64,000 nucleotides of DNA from Enoplolaimus lenunculus (Eukaryota; Nematoda; Enoplea; Enoplida; Thoracostomopsidae), in the NCBI GenBank assembly GCA_030248215.1, contig JASANG010001685.1:62001-126000 (forward strand). Reading direction: 5' to 3'. The position numbers were made by a program, and so were the translations under genes. This document shows, piece by piece, positions 55,191 through 64,000 of this stretch; the stretch's first letter is position 1, and each line of letters begins with the position of its first letter. Under the pieces are notes generated by a model. It was not told the origin of the DNA. It saw only the letters and a program-made list of their open reading frames with translations, and did not search any database.

Positions 55191-58100
55191 CTATTCTGCC
55201 TTTATCCTCTTCACAGGCCGTTCGTCAGGGCTTATTGTATCGAGAATCGGTTCAATGCTAAATCCTTCAACAACTGGCTTTACGAGTTCTAGCTTCAACT
55301 TCGGGTGTTGTGGATTTGTCTGATCAACAGAAATTTTCACCGTTACCGGATCAAACATTCGCAAGCTAACATTGCCTGCAATCAATATAGCTTGCGCTTC
55401 ATCAAACGTAAATGTATTTCCAGCGTGACTGCCAAGTAATACTGCAGACTCAAGGCCATACTTCGGAATAAGAACCTAAAAGTACAACAAAAAATAAAAT
55501 TTACAATACATTTATAACAATAATGGTTCATTTCACGAAATCGAAGCATGTAATTTGTATGGATCCTCCGTAGTTCTTAAAAAAATAAGAACAACGAATA
55601 GTTGTTCACCCCAACGTATACTTTACAATCCAGCGCATCTGGTTGTTTTCCACCCATGTTACTTTAAGGAGCATTCAGGTTTCTGGTGAGTCTATATAAA
55701 AATTGGGTTTAGATTCTACATTTCGCGCAAGATTGGTTTGAATGCAAATGTTGGGTTTCACTTCTTTTTAAATGCATGTATTAAGCTTCTTTAATACATC
55801 AGATAACTCTTTTCATATTATTGGCGTATGTTTTATTATAATCTGAACACAAGCACAGTAGTTATTTTACCTGAAAAGCATTCTTTCTAACAGAAGTAAC
55901 AAATCCCTCCAAAATTTCACTCCGATCTTTAAAGAACAAATGTGTATTGAGCAGTACTGATGCTCGACCAGCCAGTTGAGCCATTTTATGTCGATAGTTC
56001 AGGTTGTGGCACACTTTGGTTCCTTTCCTTTTATCAAGCAAATCAGCGTACGTGTTGTCCGCGCCAATGGCTAAAAAATAATGTTAAAATTTAGCGCTAT
56101 CCGCCGAAATTTTCTAACTTCTAGGAAACTCAATAAATTTTTCAAACAATATGGACGAGGCCTTTGGGCCGAACTTGGACTAGTACCGGAAGCTTCCGTG
56201 GATTACTTCAGTTCTGCGGAACCTGCTATCTAATTCTATGACCTAAAACCAAGTATAAAGCCTAAATTAAATTTTGACTAACCAGCAATAGAAACACTAT
56301 TCCTATCATAACAATTGGGCTACAACTTACCAGATGCCAGTAAACGGTGCACAACCAAATCCGCATAGCGACGAATAGGTGATGTGAAATGTGTATAAAT
56401 CGGGCTTGCGAGACCAAAATGAACAAACTGCGATTGCTCGATGGTTCCGCTAACAAAATATACTGCTTGTGTCATACACCGTGTACATAGTATACGTAAC
56501 ATTGTGTTGAAATAAGGATTATCAGGCAAATTGCATTTATCCAATGATTCCGATAGTGCTTTTCCTGAATCGATTGTTACTTTAAATCCTCTCATTGCCG
56601 CTGCCTATAAGAAAAATTTAGTCTAATATGATAAACTAACCGAAATTTTTAGCACACAACTTATTGCGCTAAAACCAAATATAGGTACGAACAAACATTC
56701 AAAACTTTCGTTAGAAAAAATTTATTATTTTCGGTAACGGTCCAAAATTGACCAAGACCAGAATTAGAACCCTAGTCTCGGTTTCGGGTTTTGACCAGAA
56801 CCGAACATCCCTGATCCGCAATCACCAATGTTGAATTTGTCAAACCTGATACTCTAGATACGACGTATATATCTAGGAACATTAGAAACTAGTTCATTAT
56901 ACAGTTTCCTTATAATATAGTTCCGTATATCAAAATCGCCATTGGCTAAAGTCTTTCAATTCGAAAAATTTAAACCCGCTCCAAATTACGAAAACTTACA
57001 ACTTATATATAAACCATAAAACAACAACCATTCAACATTCGAATAGGACAAGAACAGGGTTATATGATAGGGCGGCTTTGACCAATTCCAAACGCATTAC
57101 GATGCGATTCCGAATCTAAACATTGACTTTGAAAATCCGTTCTGATACTAAAGCTGTAGCCATTTGACACGTCGTATCAGCAAACCTACTCATAAGCAGG
57201 CAATAGAAACAGTGAGTTTTAGAATTATCGAAACTGTAATTTATTGAAACCTGAACTGAGGTTCGAACCGCGAGTACTCACAAATTTTAGAAAAATTGAT
57301 CAGTTTTTGCCAACTCAATTATAGAACACTACTAGCAGGCGTTTCTGAACCTTTCTGGAGTTGGTTTCTTCAAAACCGAATATGAATCCGAATGCTCGAT
57401 TTTTGCTGAATCCGTAACTGAACTTTTGTTGCCACCCTGTTATATACCGATCATGAACAAATCGATTGTTTTTCTTGAACAGTACACGACAAAAGCGTAA
57501 AATTTGCGGAAATTGCGCAACCTTCCAGAGATCCTAAACATTATCACCTTGACAATGGGTTCATAATTCGACGGCGGAGGTACAGGATGGCGTCTGAGCA
57601 GCGCGCAGTCAGGAAACTCTTCCCAAATTCGTCGTGCAACGCTGATATTGGCGAGAAGCATAAATTCTTCAACCATTGACGTCGTTTCGAGAGATTTCTT
57701 TGCCTGAAAATAAAACACAAAACAATCGCAATATAAGTCGTCTTGTTTGAAACTTTCATAATAAAATCGTAACTCAATAGCAAAGCTAAAAGCAGCAGGC
57801 ATCACCTATTCAAAATATTGATTATTAATATTTCCCCAATACGTAGCTATGCCTTGTTCAACAAGTCGCAACCCCAAATGGAAAAAATTTATCAAACGGA
57901 AATGAAAATTCCAAACGTCAAGCCAACCTGAACTGCAATCGGATCATGCGTTTCCGAATCCAAATTGAATCGAATTTCCAGACTCGCCAGTGTTAACGCA
58001 CCACCAGATTTCCGTTTTGATTTCAATTTTTTCGCCAGAGCATTCAGTAAGCGAAGGCTTTCGCTTACGGCATCTGTTTGTTCGACATCATCTATACGGC

Positions 58101-59163
58101 ACTGAGCTTCAGCATACGTTAACGCAGCACGAGATTTGATGATACTTTTACAGAATTTGGTCGATAATATCTGAAGTAATTTGAGATAATTATTCTCTAT
58201 TATGCGAAAATTTATTGCTTACTAAACGTTAAACTGTCTTTAAATGTAATTAATAAGTAGCAGACCGTAAAAATTAATTAAAACGGAAATTAATAAAAAT
58301 GTAACTAAAAGAGTTTCAGCATTAAATAACGTGACATAAATTAGCGACAGTTTCAGCAATAGTTAACGTTCGGCACCCTGTTACGAAATGATAAGCCAAA
58401 ATAAACTTTATTTCGAGACAGCTAAAAATCAAGTTTTCCAGGCACTCGAGGGAAAAGAGGGTTTTTTATGTATATACTGCGGATTAATAGCATCGCGGAC
58501 ATGCACGCTTCCGTATTAAAGTGTTTGTGTTGATCAATGGTTTTCGTGGTGTTTTTAAACATCTTACGTCATCTTTCTTGCGGCAAAAATACTTATATAA
58601 CTTTCCAGTTTAGATATAGCCCTGAATATAGCAAAAGCAGTGAAATATATAATTTTGAGAAAACGCGAACATACCTCACCATCTTCCGTTAGCGACCAGA
58701 TACAAGAAAATGCAAACCGTTCCTCACCACCGCGTAGAGAACACAAATTCGACGACAACAAATCCGGAAGCATATCAATACGTTGGTCAACCAAATATAC
58801 TGTCGTCCCTGAAACATAATATTTCCTCTGCCAATCAGCCCATATATGTGTAGATTTTGTGCTACAGAAGATACGTTTAATAATTGCCAGTTTGCTCGTA
58901 TGCGGTTTGTAAATAGTGGCTTAGCGCATAATATACTCTATGCGGAAAAAGTTCATTTCAAATTAAGACTAAGCCCTGGCCCAACCGACCAGCATGTTAA
59001 CAGTCACAAATATAGTTAATTCAAAACACCAGTCCAATTGCTAATCTAACAACAGCTTACATAGACCATTATTTCACTTTGCACAGCAGTTATGACTGGT
59101 TCTAGTGCCTACACATTATATTTTATACGTATTTGTAAACTTATATATATATTCATATATACA

Positions 59164-59198
<35 letters not shown>

Positions 59199-62100
59199 CA
59201 GGGTTCCAACTGGAACTAAATTCTGCCGGAACAGGAATTGAATTTTTATGCAGGAACCGAAACAGGAACAGGAACCTGGATTTGAAATAATTTTCATCAT
59301 CGAATTACTGTTGGGCTTTTTAGAAAACTTGCCAAAAATGGATTAACCCCTTCTCACATGAATTTGCAATTTCACATGAGATGTAATTTCAAGGTGAGAT
59401 TCGAACCTCAGTCTCACGGGTTGGAGGCGTTTACGATAACACTGAGCTATAGGAGCTTGACGCTCGAGCCCGAGGGGGCTCTCACGTCTTGTGGAGATTT
59501 AATACTGCGCATATATGTTATAAATGTTAAACACTGCTCACAGTGTGTGCATTGCTCGTACATTATTATATTTAGTTGCTCATAGTATACTATATGAGTG
59601 AAAGGATTAAGGGAAGTTTCAGCTATTTAATCATTAAGTTTTGCGAAAACGGGTACAAAAACACTAATTTTGACAAAAAATTTCTCAAAGACAAAGTTTC
59701 CAATATTTAAATGATTATGAATAATCTGCCAAAATACCGTAAAAATTCCGGTTCCTGCATCTTTGAATTCAGGAACAAGAATCGAATTTTTGCACGAATT
59801 CCGGCCAGAACAGGAATTCTGATCAGGATGCAACCGGAATTACAATTTACCGGAATCGGAATTTGAAAATTTTACCGGAACCGGAAAGTGAAAAATGCAT
59901 ATCACCAGAAATTTCATTTTAATCTTATTTTTTGCTCTGTTATTTGTGAAATAACCTTAGTCGAACATAGGTATTTTTTATTTGTTGTATTTTAGATTTT
60001 CATCATCGACTGAAGTGATATCCACCACCAATGGCTTATATTCGGTGATTGTCAAGATTTATGTATACATTTGCAGTAAAATGCTTTTGTCCACAACAAT
60101 AACCACTTAATTGAAAAACACTAGAAGTACAAGTGGCTTTCAAAAGAGATTCTTAAAAACTAGCAAAGTTAAGAAAACGGACAAATTATAAAACCGGAAT
60201 TTTTAAATCCGGTAAAAATTTACATAAAATGAAATAATCGATCCATACCTCGATCTGCTGCTTCCGCATCTAAAGCTGTCGCGGGTCGGACAAAATGTGA
60301 CACATCAGCAATATGAACACCGGCTTGTATATTGCCATCTGGCAGTCGAAAACAGTGTAAAGCATCGTCAATATCAGTACAACCAGGTGGGTCAACTGAA
60401 CAGATATCCAAGTGTCTGAGATCGGTTCGCATCTAAAATTAAACCAAAACGGAACAACCTAAATTGGTTCCATTGATATAGCAGTCACAACTTGAAAAAT
60501 CCAGTTCTGATATTGAAAATGAATTCCGTAGGACGGGAAGTGAGATACGTGAGATCACACAGTTTAATTCAGATAAAACTGATAACAGATCAAACTTTGC
60601 TTAAACTTAGAATAATCATTTTTACTATTAAGTATAACACGAAGCGGGCTTATCTACTGGCTTCTCCACAGCGGGGGGGGCGGGCCCAGCACTTTTCGAC
60701 ATTTTCATTTTTCCCCCGGCGAAAATTTTGCCGCCCCCAGGAAAGGCCCCCCGGCGAATTTTCGGCCGCCCCCCAGCAAAATGCCCCCCAGCAATTTTTT
60801 TTGCTGGGGGGCCCAGGACTTTTCTAGGTCAAAAATTTCCAATGTTAAAACGTAAAGATCTGGACTTCTTTTGAGGCGGACATTTGGCAAAAATCTGATT
60901 TTATATTACGCTGAGTACTCATAATTTTAATAGCGTTACAAATACCCGTAGTAACTAATACAATTCAATAATGAACTGAAAAAGCACAATTATATAAAGA
61001 CCGTTTCAGGGCATACAGCATTCGAAAGTACCTTGCAGCAGCAAGTTCAACCCACCTGAGCCTTATGATAAATTGAAGCTGTGACTAATATACAAAATAT
61101 ATATTAATCACAGTTTCAATTATAGATTATCTATATTTTATATAATTGTGCTTCTTTCCACTTCTGGTTAAGTTGTCAGTATATACGTAATATTAGTTAA
61201 AATTATTGTTATTAGCGTTTGCGAGAAATTTTTGTCATGTTGAGCGATGAGTAATCTAACGTTGAGTTGGAAGCACGGTCTAGATTGAAAAAATGGTCCA
61301 AAAAGTCGGTGTGCAAAATTTTAAGCGTGCCCACCAGGACCCCCCAGATCATCTGGGGGCCCCCAGGAAAACTGCCCCCCAGCAAAATCAGCTGCCCCCC
61401 AGGAAACTCCTGCCCCCCCGGCGGAAATTTTCAAGCTGTGGAGAAGCCAGATCTATATGAGCAGGGATGTGCGCTCTTGATAAAAAGCCGAAGCCGTGAC
61501 TTCTGGTTTCGGTCGCGGTCAATTTTGGACCGTCACCGAAAATAATAAATTTTTTAGGAAAAGTTTTGAATGTTTTTTCGTATCTGTTCTCTGTTTTAGC
61601 GCGACAAATTGCTAGCCGGAATTATAAAATACCGCAACCGCAAGGTTAAAAATACTGGAACCGAAGCCGGAAAACAAAAATACTTGTTACCGAAAAAATC
61701 AATATAGTTTAATTTATTACTAGCGATACGAAGTTGAATTTTTACCTATTGTTGTGTTTCGTAGATCCTCACTTTTAACATTAGCTAAGTTTCACTTCAA
61801 TGTATTTTTAGTGTTTTGCATGTTAGCATCTGCTACTTAGAGGACAAATGAAAAAGTTTTTCGGTGAACCCTCATTCTTGAGAGCGAATTTTTCGAGCGA
61901 CACTGTTCAGAATACCAACATCCTAAAACAAACGCAGCAGCTGGGAAACGCATGATAAATCATGGAGTATGACATAAATTAAAAATTTTGGCAATTTACC
62001 CTCATTAAACAATTTTAGAAAAACAAGTAGGATAATATGCCAGTTTTACAAAAAATTCAAGTGAGAAAAATTTTCAATACCGAAAAATTCCGGCCAAACA

Positions 62101-64000
62101 TAGCGGATTTATTACCGGAGTGAAAAATACCAAATTTCGATACCGCAACCGGAATTCCCGTTGCATCACAGCAAAGAGATTTATTTCTAAGACGCCAAGA
62201 TAATGGCCTATACAAGGATGTAACAAGAAAAGCTTTTAAAGATTAAATTATTCCGTTTGTGACTTTTTGAAGGGGTTCTCAGAAACTTTTTCAACACCCG
62301 AGAATCCGCTTCCAAAATTTGAAACGTGTCCTCCTTTCCACACTATTGGCTTTGCGCCTAGGCATGTATACAAACTTCTGCAACAAACAAAAACTGCATC
62401 TCGAAAGTTTGTTTACTTTCAAATCGTTGTCAGTTATGATCCACGGCATTTCAGGAAGGCAACCTAGTACAGCTTCTGAGAATGCGTGATGCGGAATATC
62501 GTGTTCCAAAAACAACACTTCGTTTTCAGTTTCCTTATCGCCCAGTGTGCCCAATGCTCTTACAAAATGGCCCAATGGATATCTATAAGTATGACAGAAA
62601 ACTTTGAAAATTAACATAGTATTGTAGATTCGAGTGACCTAAACGAGAATTGTGCAGAAGAGCAAATATAATATAAGAGCATAGTCGCACATTAAACTTT
62701 ACACTGCGGATCAGTCTTATCCAAACTTCAAAATAAATCGCAATATATTAGGAGAATAATAACTACATTATGTCAATGCCAGAAAAATTTACGCTAACCT
62801 TTCTTCTTAAGTATACCTACGAAGAATATATTCAAAACAATCTAATGGTTTGGTTATTGGAAGCACAAAAACAACATGCTTAGTCATTCGCTTTTCGATA
62901 ATTCAGAGCGACTTAATCTATTAATAGCTGATCTGAACGCGCCATCTGCCATTTTGATTCAAGGGATTGATAACTGAACATACAGTTCGCAAAAACTGTT
63001 ATAACAACAAACCTTGAATGCCTTGGCCAGCTATCTATACAGACAACTATGCGTTGACCAGCCAAAAACGATGCTTGCCGAGTTTCAATCACAATCTTTG
63101 GAACTCTTCGTTCCGCCGGTACAAATATTTGACGTGTTTGATTCTAAAACAAAATACAAACTGGCCGAGAAAAAACAAAAACACACATGAAATGCAGATT
63201 GCATTCATCGTAATTCAAAAGCAATATTCTCAATAGGATGCACTGTTAACGTTTGAAATCATCTGGTGCGTCTGGCGTAAAACGAATAAAAATATTTCAC
63301 ATGCAGCAGATATCTAAAATACAAAATAAATCTCACAACTTTCAAATTAGGCTAGTCAAGCCTGGAACATTTATTATACTACAGTTTGCTTTAGCCTTGA
63401 AATATTCCCTGTTGATTTAAAATTCAAGCTCGCTTATACTAAAACCTGTCAGGAATGCACGATAGTTTGCGTGTCCATTGAGAAAATGGCCTCAAAAACC
63501 ACCCAATGTCGTCCTTTTATTGTCTTACCGAGTCCGCTGCAGTTCGTAACATTCCACAGTATGGTCTCCAGTTACGCTTAACAATAGCGACAACTTTGCC
63601 AGTCGGGAGCTTTTCCGTCTCCAGTGTTTTTCGAGGGACGGCAGATTGTAATTCCGCGTCTTCGCTAGTCTAAAGCAGTTGGTTACAAGTTAAATTTCGT
63701 TTAGAAAATTTTCAATTCATTTTATCTCGAATCTTTCTTTAACAAAAACTAATTCCAGCATTTTTACAGCAAAAGTGTAATTTCAAAATACAGCCACCAC
63801 CTCAAATAAATTTCAGCCCTTTTTCAGCGTAGAAAGCGGAATTTAAATTTTCAAACAAAGTAAAAATTTGAACCGCTAGCGTAAATTAGCGTTTCATAAC
63901 ACGTATTAAAACTGTTTACACACCTCAATTTCAGCGTCTTGTTCTTCGCCTAACATAACCGATTCGTGATGTGTTTTTTCATCAACATCAAGGGTTTTCA
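55191..64000 (-). CDS. DIS3: DIS3 (RRP44), exosome 3'-5' exoribonuclease, partial
   Basis: Catalytic subunit of the nuclear RNA exosome. Exons in transcript order: 64000-63924 (continues off the edge), 63669-63529, 63143-63013, 62582-62417, 60432-60249, 58808-58675, 58170-57928, 57703-57548, 56604-56331, 56070-55871, 55475-55191. All introns are GT-AG and phases agree, giving about 663 residues that match human DIS3 from about residue 300 to its end. Seen: [16 protein letters not shown] (CSD2), [16 protein letters not shown] with the RNB catalytic aspartates, [70 protein letters not shown] (RNB end), then an S1 domain and a basic tail PVKRIKAE. The PIN endonuclease domain should lie beyond 64000. 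DIS3L and DIS3L2 are excluded by these block sequences. The reading frame is intact. Confidence 0.95.
59155..59195 (+). repeat. (ACAT)n microsatellite in a DIS3 intron
   Basis: About eight ACAT units flanked by TATATATA. Intron between the exons ending at 60249 and starting at 58808. Confidence 0.85.
59347..59606 (-). mobile_element. piggyBac-type MITE carrying a tRNA-like sequence, copy 2 (in DIS3 intron)
   Basis: TTAA on both sides (59343-59346, 59607-59610); ends CCCCTTCTCACATG and TATGAGTGAAAGGA. Internal orientation is opposite to the 19237 copy: complemented, it shows CCACAAGACGTGAGAGCCCC then CTCGGGCTCGAGCGTCAAG and a tRNA-like stretch. 260 bp. Confidence 0.8.
59392..59463 (-). ncRNA. 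tRNA-like sequence inside the piggyBac-type MITE, copy 2
   Basis: On the minus strand CTATAGCTCAGTGTTA is a good box A and GAGGTTCGAATCTC a good box B with a pairable T arm (TGAG with CTCA). No clear acceptor stem. Better preserved than the 19389 copy. Confidence 0.5.
60658..61453. mobile_element. TIR element of the CCCCCCAGCAAAA family in a DIS3 intron
   Basis: Ends CTGGCTTCTCCACAGC and GCTGTGGAGAAGCCAG are perfect 16-bp inverted copies; ATCTA flanks both sides, a likely 5-bp duplication. Subterminal regions (60672-60820, 61318-61430) are runs of GCCCCCCAGCAAAATTTT-like words in both orientations. The middle is AT-rich and non-coding. Inserted between the exons at 62417 and 60432. Confidence 0.8.
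61465..62172. mobile_element. Probable TIR element rich in CCGGAACCGGAA words (DIS3 intron)
   Basis: Opens CAGGGATGTGCGCTCTTG, similar to hAT-type ends, followed by GCCGAAGCCGTGACTTCTGG and ACCGCAACCGCAAGG; closes ACCGCAACCGGAATTCCCGT then TGCATCAC. Similar wording occurs at 56735-56815 (ending CGAACATCCCTG), 59205-59280 and 59745-59890, so this is a repeat type. Borders are approximate. Confidence 0.4.

Noticed and set aside
63018-63236. 72-codon plus-strand frame
   Set aside because: It is the opposite strand of DIS3 exon 63143-63013, whose frame is well supported.

Overview
The window is nuclear DNA from an animal: two conserved genes split by GT-AG introns, long AT-rich non-coding stretches, and a very high density of small mobile elements. 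The organism is probably a nematode or another ecdysozoan. The tract TTAGGC, which is the nematode telomere hexamer, recurs inside many dispersed elements; two intronless genes look like ionotropic receptors (IR/iGluR type), a family prominent in protostomes; and VPS33B is present. The species call is inference; the gene calls are not.

Genes. (1) VPS33B, plus strand, 10407-15349, six exons. The model joins into one frame of 609 codons, close to the 617 residues of the human protein. (2) Two intronless paralogous ionotropic-receptor-like genes on the minus strand, 25982-27241 and 45711-46883, which share a nearly identical 395-bp tract inside otherwise diverged sequence. (3) DIS3 (RRP44), minus strand, 55191 to beyond the right edge; eleven exons in the window cover the end of CSD1, CSD2, the RNB nuclease and S1. 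There is also a decayed copy of VPS33B exon 5 at about 44.15 kb, a LINE 3' end at 53.8-54.5 kb, and a broken Ty3-type retrotransposon remnant at about 42.65-43.41 kb.

Repeats dominate. 0.5-4.4 kb: short terminal-inverted-repeat (TIR) elements filled with TTAGGC-like tracts, one carrying a second element nested in it. 9.3-10.3 kb: tRNA-like SINE cluster. 17.5-21.1 kb: a 3.6-kb foldback whose arms are arrays of an about 82-bp unit, hit by a TTAA-flanked piggyBac-type element that carries a tRNA-like sequence. 21.9-24.4 kb: a TIR element split by a hAT-like element with a perfect 8-bp target duplication. 27.7-37.06 kb: more than 9 kb of a 19-20-bp unit. 49.6-53.7 kb: a dense patchwork of at least six TIR families. 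Introns of DIS3 carry further elements.

A theme links many of these elements: each family fills its interior with a private short motif that is itself self-complementary or repetitive (TTAGGC; GGATATCC; AGTCAAATTTGACT; AACTCAGAATGAGTT; CAGCTGCAAGTTC; ATAGCCCTGGGCTAT; CCCCCCAGCAAAA; TTTGGCGGGAAATTCAAA) and closes it with family-specific inverted ends. This is the best candidate here for an undescribed system. The host genes do not form an operon; they are separated by tens of kilobases of repeat.
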